A stretch of DNA of 64,000 bases from Thiovibrio frasassiensis. GTDB taxonomy: Bacteria > Desulfobacterota > Desulfobulbia > Desulfobulbales > Desulfurivibrionaceae. The stretch lies in contig NZ_JAPHEH010000001.1 in assembly GCF_029607905.1 (NCBI RefSeq), positions 2,571,530 through 2,635,529 on the forward strand. Reading direction: 5' to 3'. Both the position numbers and the translations under genes were made by a program. Under the pieces are notes generated by a model. It saw nothing but the letters and a program-made list of their open reading frames with translations, did not search any database and was not told the origin of the DNA. Shown one piece after another: positions 28,316 through 36,479 of the stretch (positions are counted from its first letter, which is position 1; every line of letters begins with the position of its first letter).

Positions 28316-28361
28316 GGCCTTTCCCCATTACCTCTGATAAGGCAATGGGTTTTGGCCTTTT
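28316..28361 (+). promoter_or_regulatory. Leader hairpin upstream of the small exported protein
   Basis: GGCC...CCCATT pairs with AATGGG...GGCC around a TCTGATA-type loop and is followed by four T residues, 28 bp before the start codon. It could act as an attenuator or a stability element. No known riboswitch class fits. Confidence 0.4.
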
Positions 28362-28388
28362 CCGTGACCCAAACGCACAGGAGGCAAT

Positions 28389-28775
28389 ATGCTGAAAAAA
28401 ACGGTGATCCTAACAGTAGCAACCACCACTTTGGCGCTTTCTTTTGGAATGGGAGTAGCGGCCGAGCAAGAACGCACGCAACAACAAAAACAAATCCAAA
28501 CCCAAGAGCAGATATACGGCAGTCAAATGATGACGCCGCAAGAGCGGGAAGAATATCGCTCGCGGATGCGCACCGCAAAAACGGTGGAGGAACGCGAACA
28601 AATCCGCAGGGAACATCACGAACGGATGAAGACTCTCGCCAAGGAACGCGGCATTACTCTTCCCGATGAACCACCGACCAGAGGCGGAGGCATGGGGCCT
28701 GGCAGTGGCATGGGTCCTGGCAGTGGCATGGGACCGGGCGGAGGCATGGGGCCTGGTGGAGGGCGCAACCGCTGA
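28389..28775 (+). CDS. Small exported protein with Gly-Met-Pro repeat tail
   Basis: A 128-residue protein with a signal peptide (about residues 1-24, ending GVAA). A charged, mostly helical middle includes MMTPQEREEYRSRMRTAKTVEEREQIR (about 45-71). The C-terminal 30 residues are four GSGMGP-type repeats. The helical segment is of a kind I know from many proteobacterial exported proteins of unknown function. GGAGG stands 6 nt before the ATG. It stands alone between the U32 operon and the SYLF gene. Confidence 0.7.
   Translation: MLKKTVILTVATTTLALSFGMGVAAEQERTQQQKQIQTQEQIYGSQMMTPQEREEYRSRMRTAKTVEEREQIRREHHERMKTLAKERGITLPDEPPTRGGGMGPGSGMGPGSGMGPGGGMGPGGGRNR
28685..28763 (+). repeat. 18-bp coding tandem repeat
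   Basis: About four units close to GGCAGTGGCATGGGTCCT, encoding G(S/G)GMGP, at the end of the small exported protein. Unit number may vary by slippage. Confidence 0.8.
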
Positions 28776-29199
28776 CCAACTGCCCGTACGCTACGGAATA
28801 ATACAATGGGCCTGATCCGCCCGTCTTGAAAAACAACTCTATTCCCGGCCAGGCGGCCACCGGCTAATTTTGTCCTCGCCAGACAATCCTTGCTCAAATT
28901 CGTTGAGACAATAAGTCGATCATGGCCGCCATCTTTACCAAAGATAATTCCGGAGAGACTGTCGTTCCTCATCCGCACAAATTATTTCCGGTTTGCCCAA
29001 CCGTTAAAGATGCAACCCCCTTCCCCTTCCGGCACAACCAGAATCCCCACAGACTTCCTTCTGCCCACGATCGTCCTATGCCGCTCTTTTTTTCCGATTG
29101 ACATCATCGGCACAATTCCCCATGATGTTGCCTGGTTCCAGAGATTGGCTGGGACCATACAGATGCAGAAAAATCATACAATAGAATGAGAGAATAGAT
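28776..29199. other. Intergenic region before the SYLF lipoprotein gene
   Basis: A 424 bp gap. It holds promoter-like element B near its right end (29098-29126). A 59-codon frame at 28922-29101 has a poor ribosome binding site and no recognisable features. I see no terminator for the upstream gene. Confidence 0.5.
29098..29126 (+). promoter_or_regulatory. Promoter-like element B (TTGACA-N17-CATGAT)
   Basis: A perfect -35, a 17-bp spacer beginning TCATC with a central AATT, and a -10 matching four of six consensus positions. It sits about 100 bp before the SYLF gene and repeats element A, including the T-run and CC before the -35. Confidence 0.55.
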
Positions 29200-29766
29200 A
29201 TGAACCGGATACTCCTCGGCTTTTGCGCTCTGCTTCTCCTGAGCAACATGACTGGTTGCGCCACAACCACTGGGACAACCGCTCCGGATAAACGCAAGGC
29301 CATTCTCTCCATGCGGGACGAGGTGCTGACCGATCTTTACAAGATTCACCCCCAGGCAAAATCCGAGGTTGCCAAAGCCCCGGGTTATGCGGTGTTCAAC
29401 AATGCCGACATCAACATAATCTTCATCAGTTTCGGGGGCGGGCATGGGGTGGTCACCGACAGCAAAGCGGGCAAACCTGTCTTCATGAAGATGGGGGAAG
29501 CCGGGGTGGGATTGGGCCTTGGCGTCAAGGATTTTCGGGCGGTCTTTATCTTCCATGACCGGGCAACCCTGACAAAATTCATTAACAGCGGGTGGGAATT
29601 CGGGGGGCATGCCGATGCCGCGGCCAAAGCCAGCGACAAAGGCGCGGCTGTGGGGGGCGAGGCGTTGCTCGACGGCATAACCATCTATCAGTTGACCCAA
29701 AGCGGACTTGCGCTTCAGGCCACGGTCAAAGGCACCAAATACTGGCAGGATGAGGAATTGAATTAA
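29200..29766 (+). CDS. SYLF/YSC84-domain lipoprotein
   Basis: A 188-residue lipoprotein: the signal peptide ends in the lipobox MTGC with the lipidated Cys at about residue 20. The mature part is a SYLF (Ysc84 actin-binding-like) domain with the typical APGYAVFNNADINIIFISFGGG segment (about 64-85) and a glycine-rich second half (AGVGLGLGVKDFRAV). In bacteria SYLF proteins are lipid-binding envelope proteins of unclear role. It stands alone behind promoter-like element B. Confidence 0.85.
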   Translation: MNRILLGFCALLLLSNMTGCATTTGTTAPDKRKAILSMRDEVLTDLYKIHPQAKSEVAKAPGYAVFNNADINIIFISFGGGHGVVTDSKAGKPVFMKMGEAGVGLGLGVKDFRAVFIFHDRATLTKFINSGWEFGGHADAAAKASDKGAAVGGEALLDGITIYQLTQSGLALQATVKGTKYWQDEELN

Positions 29767-29791
29767 GCGAAGGCCACGATACGGTTGGGGG

Positions 29792-30496
29792 CTAAACCGC
29801 CTGCTCACGCTCGCCGAACAGCGCCGTGCCCACCCGCACCAGGGTGGCGCCTTCCTCGATGGCCACCTCAAAATCACCGGACATTCCCATGGAGAGTTGC
29901 ACTGGGCCATGCTGGCCTAGGAGCCCTTGGGCTGCAAGCGCCTCCCCCAGCAAACGGAGCTGCCGGAAACAGCCTCGATTCTCCTCCGGCTCTTGGACAA
30001 AGGGCGGCATGGTCATGAGCCCTTGCAGAAGCAGGTGCGGAAACTGTTGCAAATCGCGGCACAGCCGCCCGGCCTCCTCCGGAGCAACCCCGGCTTTCTG
30101 CGCCTCTCCACCCACGTTGACCTGAACCAGAACCGGCATACTCTTACCCAACTCGGCGAGCCTGCTTTCCAGCGCTTTGGCAAGCTTGAGCCGGTCGATG
30201 GTTTCGACACAGTCAAAGATCTCCGCAGCGGTCCGGGCCTTGTTGCTCTGCAGATGCCCGATGCAATGCCAGACCAGCCCCGGGCCAAGAGCGGCAATCT
30301 TGGCCTCGGCCTCCTGCAGATAGTTCTCACCAAAAACCACCTGCCCACTCGCCATCGCCTCCCGGATTGCCTCAAGCGGTTGATATTTGCTGACCGCAAC
30401 CAGCCGCACCGCTTCAGGATCCCGCCCACCCCGTTCCGCCGCAGCGCGAATCCTGCGCCGAATACTCTCGATATTCTCTGCCACCGTTCCCATCAT
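29792..30496 (-). CDS. yggS: YggS-family pyridoxal phosphate homeostasis protein
   Basis: A cytosolic PLP-binding protein (PLPBP family), about 234 residues. It keeps free pyridoxal phosphate in balance; no catalysis is known. AVSKYQP contains the PLP-binding Lys, followed by FGENYLQEAEAKI; HCIGHLQSNKA and the C-terminal LSMGMSGDFEVAIEEGATLVRVG are classical. I start at an ATG (30496, or 30493 next to it) just after the stop of the tatD-type gene, behind GAGGGACGG, instead of a longer frame. The pair is co-transcribed. Confidence 0.92.
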   Translation of the reverse strand: MMGTVAENIESIRRRIRAAAERGGRDPEAVRLVAVSKYQPLEAIREAMASGQVVFGENYLQEAEAKIAALGPGLVWHCIGHLQSNKARTAAEIFDCVETIDRLKLAKALESRLAELGKSMPVLVQVNVGGEAQKAGVAPEEAGRLCRDLQQFPHLLLQGLMTMPPFVQEPEENRGCFRQLRLLGEALAAQGLLGQHGPVQLSMGMSGDFEVAIEEGATLVRVGTALFGEREQAV

Positions 30497-30497
30497 C

Positions 30498-31328
30498 TCA
30501 CCGTCCCTCAAGAGCGAAAAGCCGCACCCCATTGCGGGTGGTCTCTCTGGCCACCTCCGCAAGGGAAAGATTTTTCAATGCAGCAACCTTCTGGGCAGTA
30601 AAGAGCAGCAAACGCGGCTCGTTCCGTTTCCCGCGATAGGGTGCCGGGGCAAGAAATGGTCCGTCTGTCTCAAGCACCAGCGAACTGAGCGGGATCTCGC
30701 GCACCGCTTCCTGGAGCATCTCGGCCTTGGCAAAGGTCACGACCCCGGGGATGGAAATATAAAACCCCAGGGCAAGAACCCGCCTGGCGAAGGCAGCATC
30801 CCCGGAGAAACAGTGCATCACGCCGCCGGCAGGAAACGGCCCGGCCATCTCCAGCAGTTCCATGATATCCTCATGGGCCTCCCGGTCGTGCACCACCAAG
30901 GGAAGGTGCAATTCCTTGGCAAGGGCAACCTGCCTGGCAAAATGCTCCTTTTGCAACGAAACAGGAGCATAATTTTTCACATAATCAAGGCCGATCTCCC
31001 CATAAGCCACAACCTTTGGGTGACGGCAGAGGTCCACCAACTCGAGATAATCGGCATCGCTGAGTTCTCCAACATTATGGGGATGCACCCCCACCGTGGC
31101 ATAGATCCCATCGTCCTGTTCGGCCAAGGCAATGGCTCGGCGCGAGCTTTCCAGATCAATACCCACGCTGATGATCCGGCTAACCCCCGCATCCCTGGCC
31201 CGAAGCAGCAACGGCGCATAGTCCTCCTGGTAGGCCGACATATCGAGGTGACAGTGGGTGTCGATCAGCACTGCCCCGTCGCCTAAGACCGGCAGGGCAA
31301 TCTCTTTTTTTCGGATATTTTTTTCCAT
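30498..31328 (-). CDS. TatD-family metal-dependent hydrolase
   Basis: A 276-residue TIM-barrel hydrolase. The first metal ligands are in IDTHCHLDM (about residues 22-30). GEIGLDYV (about 117-124), VVHDREAHEDI and LETDGPFLAP complete the TatD/YcfH signature. The family has DNase and exonuclease activity and roles in nucleic acid quality control. GGGAGG precedes the ATG. It is 1 bp upstream of the yggS start, and faces the nitroreductase gene across a shared promoter region. Confidence 0.92.
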   Translation of the reverse strand: MEKNIRKKEIALPVLGDGAVLIDTHCHLDMSAYQEDYAPLLLRARDAGVSRIISVGIDLESSRRAIALAEQDDGIYATVGVHPHNVGELSDADYLELVDLCRHPKVVAYGEIGLDYVKNYAPVSLQKEHFARQVALAKELHLPLVVHDREAHEDIMELLEMAGPFPAGGVMHCFSGDAAFARRVLALGFYISIPGVVTFAKAEMLQEAVREIPLSSLVLETDGPFLAPAPYRGKRNEPRLLLFTAQKVAALKNLSLAEVARETTRNGVRLFALEGR

Positions 31329-31401
31329 GCACGCCTCCCAGGGTGCAGTTTCTAACAGTTTTTTATTTCCAGCGCAATATAGCCCTTGCGACGGAAAGCG
31401 T

Positions 31402-31431
31402 TTGACAAACCCTTGCCCAACCGACTATAAT
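31402..31431 (+). promoter_or_regulatory. Consensus sigma-70 promoter for the nitroreductase gene
   Basis: TTGACA, an 18-bp spacer, then TATAAT: both hexamers are perfect. The predicted transcript start is about 65 bp before the nitroreductase ATG. Confidence 0.85.
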
Positions 31432-31504
31432 TTTCTTGAAATTTCAGGGTGTTCCGAACAATTATTCGTTGACAATCATTACAAGACGACCTGATCTCAG
31501 CCCC

Positions 31505-32014
31505 ATGCCTTCACCGATTCTTATCGCCATGAAACAGCGGCGCAGTATCCGGGATTTCACCGAGCAGACGGTGGAGAGCGCCCAACTGCACGAAATTATC
31601 CAGGCCGGGGTATGGGCTCCTTCCGGGCTGAACAATCAGCCCTGGCGTTTTGTCATTGTGCGGGATGCATCAATCCGCGCCCGCTTGGCCGAACAGACCC
31701 ATTATGGCCATATTGTCCTCGCCGCCCCCGCCCTGATCGTCGTATATCTTGAGAAAGAAGCCATGTACGATACGTTGAAAGACGCGCAATCAGCCGGGGC
31801 CTGCATCCAGAACATGCTCCTGGCCGCCGAGGCCCTTGGCCTGGGCGGGGTCTGGCTCGGACAGATCCTGAAAAACAGGGAAAACGTCGCCCGGATTCTG
31901 GATCTGAACGAAAACCTTGAACTGATGGCGGTCATCGCCATCGGATACCCGAACCGACGCGACCAGCAATCACAGAGAAAACCCTTGGCGGAATTCATCG
32001 TTAAAGAGTTATAA
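31505..32014 (+). CDS. Nitroreductase-family flavoprotein
   Basis: A 169-residue nitroreductase-family protein. MKQRRSIRDFTEQTVE (about residues 9-24) carries the FMN-phosphate-binding RRSIR, and WAPSGLNNQPWRFVIV (about 37-52) is diagnostic. GACIQNMLLAAEALGLGGVWLG is the conserved helix. Such enzymes are FMN-dependent NAD(P)H reductases, and the substrate is not predictable. I use the ATG at 31505, which gives the usual N-terminus, not the longer frame. Confidence 0.9.
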   Translation: MPSPILIAMKQRRSIRDFTEQTVESAQLHEIIQAGVWAPSGLNNQPWRFVIVRDASIRARLAEQTHYGHIVLAAPALIVVYLEKEAMYDTLKDAQSAGACIQNMLLAAEALGLGGVWLGQILKNRENVARILDLNENLELMAVIAIGYPNRRDQQSQRKPLAEFIVKEL

Positions 32015-32053
32015 CCCTATAGTCTTGTAACCATTACCCAGGAGGCCTGCCAT

Positions 32054-32587
32054 ATGACCACGCTCCGTAAACCGTTCCGCACCGTGTTCGTATCAACCGT
32101 TCTTGCCCTCGCCAGCCTTGTTGCCCTCAGCGGCTGCGCCGAATTGGGCCTGGGCACCAACAGCGACCAGGGAAGTTCCACGGATCCCTTCTCCTCATCC
32201 TCCCAGGAAGCCCCGCCCTTTCTCGCCAATGAATTTTCCGACCTCCTGCTTCCCAGCGAACTCACCTGGGAGCGGGAAAAAAGCATGATTGTCCGGACCG
32301 ATTCCTTCGCCGGCGGGGTATTACACTACTCCGGCCGGGTCGACATAACTTCCTTGTCCGATTTTTTCACCAACAACATGGGTAAAAAAGGCTGGAAGCT
32401 TGCCGGCTCGGCCAAATACAAGAATATCCTGCTCGCCTTTGTCAAACCCAACAAAACCTGCACCATCCTCTTGTCCGAGGATCAACTGATGATGAAAACC
32501 CTGGCCTCCATCTATATCGCCGAGGATATCTCCGCAGCACGCGCCGGCGGAGGACAGCAGTCCAATCCCTTCGGCCCGGGCATGTAA
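32054..32587 (+). CDS. Lipoprotein of unknown function
   Basis: A 177-residue lipoprotein: lipobox LSGC with Cys at 28. The mature part begins with a Ser-rich tether, then a compact alpha/beta domain (about 60-160) with LPSELTWEREKSMIVRTDSF and GWKLAGSAKYKNILLAF. I believe this is a conserved deltaproteobacterial type but cannot name its family. AGGAGG precedes the ATG. It is 22 bp before coaBC and probably co-transcribed. Confidence 0.75.
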   Translation: MTTLRKPFRTVFVSTVLALASLVALSGCAELGLGTNSDQGSSTDPFSSSSQEAPPFLANEFSDLLLPSELTWEREKSMIVRTDSFAGGVLHYSGRVDITSLSDFFTNNMGKKGWKLAGSAKYKNILLAFVKPNKTCTILLSEDQLMMKTLASIYIAEDISAARAGGGQQSNPFGPGM

Positions 32588-32609
32588 CCATTGAGGCGAC
32601 GCGAATTCC

Positions 32610-33815
32610 ATGTCTCTACTGACCGATAAAAAAATCCTGCTCGGGATTACCGGCAGCATTGCCGCCTACAAGGTGGCGGATTGGGTTCGCGCCCTGCGGA
32701 GGGAAGGCTGCCAGATCACTGTGGTTATGACCGAGGCTGCCTGCCGGTTCATCTCCCCCCTGACCATGGCGGCCCTTTCCGGTAATCCTGTGCACACCAC
32801 CATGTTCGGTGCCGAGGCGCCGGAAACCATCCCCCACATCACTCTCGCCCGGGAGCATGATCTTCTGGTCATTGCTCCGGCTTCGGCCCAGACCATCGCC
32901 CGCCTGGCCCATGGTCTGGCCGACAATCTGCTTGCCACCGTCGCCCTGGCCTCATCCGGACCGGTGCTGGTCTGTCCGGCCATGAACAGCGTCATGTTTC
33001 AGCATCCGGCCACCCAGGCGAATCTTGCCACCATCAGATCCTACGGATATACGGTCGTCGAACCCGATTCCGGGAAAATGGCCTGTGACGAAGAAGGACC
33101 CGGCCGCCTGACCGATTGGGAAACCGTCAGACAAGCCATCCTCACCTTCTTTGCCCCCCAGACCCTTGCCGATGAGCATGTGCTCATTACTGCCGGCCCC
33201 ACCCGGGAACCCTTTGATCCGGTTCGCTTCTTGAGCAATCCCTCCACCGGCAAGATGGGATATGCCTTGGCGGCAACCGCCAAACAACGGGGGGCGACGG
33301 TCACCCTGATCAGCGGACCCACCGCCCTGCCTGTGCCGCCCGGCGTCCGGCGCATTCAGGTAACCACCGCCGCTGAAATGCGCGAGGAAGTCATGCACTG
33401 TCTCGCTGCGGCGACCATTGTCCTCAAGGCCGCAGCTGTTTCCGACTACCGTTTCAGCGAAACTGAGCCCCACAAGGTAAAAAAAGGGCAGGGCAACTTA
33501 TCTCTGGCCCTGGCCGCCAACCCGGACATCCTGAAAGAACTGGGGGACCTCAAAAAAGAATCTCCTCAATTCCCTTTTCTCATCGGCTTTGCTGCGGAGA
33601 GCCGGGATCATCTTGGGGAAGGGGCCAGAAAACTTAAGGAAAAAAATCTTGATCTGATCGTGGTCAATGATATTGGCGGAACGGAAACCGGTTTTGCAGC
33701 AGACACCAACAGAGTCACCCTGCTCGACCGCAATGGAGTTCAGGAAGATTTGCCGCTCCTCAGCAAGGAAGAGACCGCCCACCGGATCTGGGATGCGGTC
33801 GCAAGACTGCGATAA
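32610..33815 (+). CDS. coaBC: Bifunctional CoaBC (phosphopantothenoylcysteine synthetase/decarboxylase)
   Basis: Two-domain enzyme of coenzyme A synthesis, 401 residues. The N-terminal FMN-dependent decarboxylase (CoaC) has ITGSIAAYKVADWVR, the active-site His near PETIPHITLA and the PAMNSVMF motif. The C-terminal synthetase (CoaB, from about 185) has ITAGPTREPFDPVRFLSNPSTGKMG and uses CTP. The last steps of CoA synthesis recur in the window as coaE, but far away. It converges with the coiled-coil gene at a gap of only 7 bp. Confidence 0.96.
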   Translation: MSLLTDKKILLGITGSIAAYKVADWVRALRREGCQITVVMTEAACRFISPLTMAALSGNPVHTTMFGAEAPETIPHITLAREHDLLVIAPASAQTIARLAHGLADNLLATVALASSGPVLVCPAMNSVMFQHPATQANLATIRSYGYTVVEPDSGKMACDEEGPGRLTDWETVRQAILTFFAPQTLADEHVLITAGPTREPFDPVRFLSNPSTGKMGYALAATAKQRGATVTLISGPTALPVPPGVRRIQVTTAAEMREEVMHCLAAATIVLKAAAVSDYRFSETEPHKVKKGQGNLSLALAANPDILKELGDLKKESPQFPFLIGFAAESRDHLGEGARKLKEKNLDLIVVNDIGGTETGFAADTNRVTLLDRNGVQEDLPLLSKEETAHRIWDAVARLR

Positions 33816-33822
33816 ACACCTC

Positions 33823-34296
33823 TCATTCCTTGTTCGGCGGATGCAGCTTGGCGTGAAATTCCGGATACAATTTTTTCGTGCAGTCCGGGCAAATGCCATG
33901 ACTGAACAGGGCATTTGAGTGTTTGCTGATATATTCCTCTATCTGACGCCAATAGCCGGTATCATCCCGAATCTTTTTGCATGAGGCGCAGATCGGGAGA
34001 AAACCGCTCAAAACCTTCACCTCCTGCATGGCCTGTTGCAACTGGGCAATGAGTTGCTCCTTCTCCATCTCTGTCTGTTTACGTTCTTCGATTTCCTCAA
34101 GCAGCTTCCCATTCGCAACATCAAGCGCACTGGTCCGGTCGCTGATCTTCTGTTCAAGATTGCAATAAATATCCAGATACTTGGCAGTGGCCTCCTCATA
34201 CTCTTGCCTGGTCAGGCGAAGCTCGTTGCCAAGCTGACGCAGCTGTGTCTCAAGTTCCTGAATCCGTTGCCGAAGCGTCAAGTCGCTGCTGTTCAT
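33823..34296 (-). CDS. Coiled-coil protein with CASCKKIR C-terminal module
   Basis: A 157-residue protein: residues 8-95 form a long coiled coil, and the rest is a Cys-rich module, FLPICASCKKIRDDTGYW...HGICPDCTKKLYP, with two CxxC pairs. In many deltaproteobacteria this module sits at the end of PAS or receiver signalling proteins; here it stands free with only a coiled coil. The four Cys residues suggest metal binding. Its ATG overlaps the HDOD stop by 4 bp, so the two are coupled. Function unknown. Confidence 0.8.
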   Translation of the reverse strand: MNSSDLTLRQRIQELETQLRQLGNELRLTRQEYEEATAKYLDIYCNLEQKISDRTSALDVANGKLLEEIEERKQTEMEKEQLIAQLQQAMQEVKVLSGFLPICASCKKIRDDTGYWRQIEEYISKHSNALFSHGICPDCTKKLYPEFHAKLHPPNKE

Positions 34297-35177
34297 ACAG
34301 CCAAGTATCCTTTCTGCTCGATTTGCCCCAACTCTTCCCTGACCAACTCAACGATAAGCCGCAAGGCGTACCACTGCAGGCCAAGGTCCCGAACATACTG
34401 CTGCAGAATCTCCCGGTCTGGCAGGGGCATGCGCACATAGCCATATCCCTGTTCGAACATGAGGTAATCAGCAATGAAGATTGTTTTGGTAAACAGACAG
34501 TGTTTTTCACTGGCGCCCTCAGGATTATGATGAAAACCAATGCCTTCAATCAATTCAGCCGGAAAATTCCATTTCTCAGCCAGGGCCCTGCCAACCCGGC
34601 CATGGTCGTAGCCAAAAAGAGAAAGCTCTGCCTCGGTTAGAGCCTGAGGGGATTTTTCCATGGCCTGCACCATCGAAATAAATTCGCGATGCAGGAGTTG
34701 ATCTTCAACAATGACCCCTATGTCATGCATCAATCCCGCGGCATAGGCATTGTTGCCCTTTTCGCCGAACTCACGCCGGTATATGGTCTTGGCGAGCAGG
34801 GCGACAGCCAGACTGTGCCGCCAGAGGTGAAGATGGGAATAGCCACAAACGGACATGCCGTCGTGGAACAGTTCACTCATCTTCTGAGTGAGGATAATTT
34901 CCTTGAGGGTGTCAAAACCTACCCAGATCAGGGCCTGATGTATATCGCTGATAGTCCTGGAGGTAGCGTAGTACGATGAGTTGGCAACCCGGAGAATCTT
35001 TGCCGCCAGCGGCGGATCAACCTCAATAAGCTGGATAAGATCAGAGGAACTGGCGGCAGGATCGCTGATAATAGACAATATCCCACTTACCGTACCTTTA
35101 ATGGAGGCAATGGCCGAGGTCTCAACGCGCTCCAGTAGATCAGCCAGGGAGAGTTCGGGACTTTTTCCGGTATCCAT
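34293..35177 (-). CDS. HDOD-domain signalling protein
   Basis: A 294-residue protein formed by one HDOD domain, a catalytically silent relative of HD phosphohydrolases. DPPLAAKILRVANSSYY (about residues 49-65) and the helix AALIWVGFDTLKEIIL-type segment are diagnostic, with YAAGLMHDIGVIVEDQLL (about 144-161) retaining one HD pair. Such proteins link c-di-GMP and two-component signals to motility or DNA-damage responses. It is translationally coupled to the downstream coiled-coil gene. Confidence 0.87.
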   Translation of the reverse strand: MDTGKSPELSLADLLERVETSAIASIKGTVSGILSIISDPAASSSDLIQLIEVDPPLAAKILRVANSSYYATSRTISDIHQALIWVGFDTLKEIILTQKMSELFHDGMSVCGYSHLHLWRHSLAVALLAKTIYRREFGEKGNNAYAAGLMHDIGVIVEDQLLHREFISMVQAMEKSPQALTEAELSLFGYDHGRVGRALAEKWNFPAELIEGIGFHHNPEGASEKHCLFTKTIFIADYLMFEQGYGYVRMPLPDREILQQYVRDLGLQWYALRLIVELVREELGQIEQKGYLAV

Positions 35178-35279
35178 GGAATCTGCTTTCCGTGAGAATT
35201 TGAGACAGCAAAACCGCTCTTTCCCCTCAAGATATCCTTTCTTGCCCTCCCCCAGGGCACAACAAAAAAAACACTGCCT

Positions 35280-36338
35280 TTACAAAGCCGGCGGCCCCAC
35301 CAAATCCCCCCTGCGCACCTCATGTCCGCTCCGTTTCGTCACCACAGCTGCGGCACTCTTTGCAGAAACCCGCAGGACCAGGATTTCCCCCGAGGTTCTC
35401 CCCTCAGCTTGGTCAGCCGCGGCCACCGACAAAAGGTGTCCGGGCGCAAGCCCCTGATCCGTGCCGACATTGAGATAGATAATGTCACCGGGTCCAGCAA
35501 GCTGACGCATCATATGAAACGCGACCACAGCGCCCTTAACGGAAGGCGGCCCGCCCTGGACCGGAATCTCGGAAACAGTAGGAACCTCTGGCACCTGGCC
35601 CAGAAGATCACCTCTTTTCACTTCGCCAAAAGCACGCCGGATAACCGCCTGTTGCCGGACCGGGTCCGAGGCGACAACCTCCAGTATGCCAATCTCGGCC
35701 AACAGATGCCCGGGACTTGCGCCAAAATAGGAGAGGGACTCGACCTTCCCCATATCCCGATATACGCCGAACTGCTGGCCAACCTGGGCGCCAGGGGCAG
35801 AGATCAGAATGGTCTCGCCGAGAGCCGCAACCTTCCAACCCCCCTCGGTTTGCAGCACCTTGCCCACCTTGGGAATATCGTTGGTGAGCATGCCTACCCC
35901 CTGCTCATAATAACGGGCCGGGACATTGCCAAGACCAGCTGCGGCCTGCGCCCCGTTTCCGGCAAGCTCTTTTTTTACCACAATGAGGGAGAGCGGCTCG
36001 GAGGTGGATGCTAAACCTGCCTTGGCAAGGGGAGAAGATCCCGAAGCCACCGGGCCAACAACCATTTCTGCGGGTGCTTCCGGGGCCGGAGACTTACCCC
36101 CCCCGGGAATAGTAACGATCTGCCCAGGCAAAATCAGGTTGGGGTTTGCAATCCCGGGATTCAGCTTCCAAATTTTCGGCCAGAGCAATGGATTATTGAG
36201 ATAGCCGCCGCTCAAATCCCAGAGGGTGTCTCCTTTTTGTACCGCATGGGTGGTTGTATTTTCCGCCCAAATTTCCCCGGCGCCAAAAACTCCGCAGACA
36301 GAGGCGAGAATAAACGTCGATGCAATAATTTTTTTCAT
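35280..36338 (-). CDS. Exported LysM-domain protein
   Basis: A 352-residue periplasmic protein: signal peptide (about residues 1-25), then a LysM domain (about 27-75) with THAVQKGDTLWDLSGGYL and NPNLILPGQIVTIP, which binds peptidoglycan. A Pro/Ala linker precedes a C-terminal region of about 220 residues with no family I know, although the pattern GDIIYLNVGTDQGLAPGHLL is typical of LysM proteins in deltaproteobacteria. I start at the ATG behind AAGGAG. It is probably monocistronic, with copA downstream on the same strand across the gap. Confidence 0.85.
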   Translation of the reverse strand: MKKIIASTFILASVCGVFGAGEIWAENTTTHAVQKGDTLWDLSGGYLNNPLLWPKIWKLNPGIANPNLILPGQIVTIPGGGKSPAPEAPAEMVVGPVASGSSPLAKAGLASTSEPLSLIVVKKELAGNGAQAAAGLGNVPARYYEQGVGMLTNDIPKVGKVLQTEGGWKVAALGETILISAPGAQVGQQFGVYRDMGKVESLSYFGASPGHLLAEIGILEVVASDPVRQQAVIRRAFGEVKRGDLLGQVPEVPTVSEIPVQGGPPSVKGAVVAFHMMRQLAGPGDIIYLNVGTDQGLAPGHLLSVAAADQAEGRTSGEILVLRVSAKSAAAVVTKRSGHEVRRGDLVGPPAL

Positions 36339-36479
36339 GGAATACTCCTTTCGAACCGGACACACATTAAAAACGGAAAAAGCTGCTGCACAGGCACAGG
36401 CCAGTACTATCATCTACGCAAGGTTTCTGAAAATTGTCAAGGCGATGCTGCGCTGCCCTTTATTTTAAAACGATGGGCG

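Noticed and set aside
28922-29101. 59-codon frame in the gap before the SYLF gene
   Set aside because: Poor ribosome binding site, overlaps the promoter-like element, and its composition is His/Pro-rich without any recognised feature.
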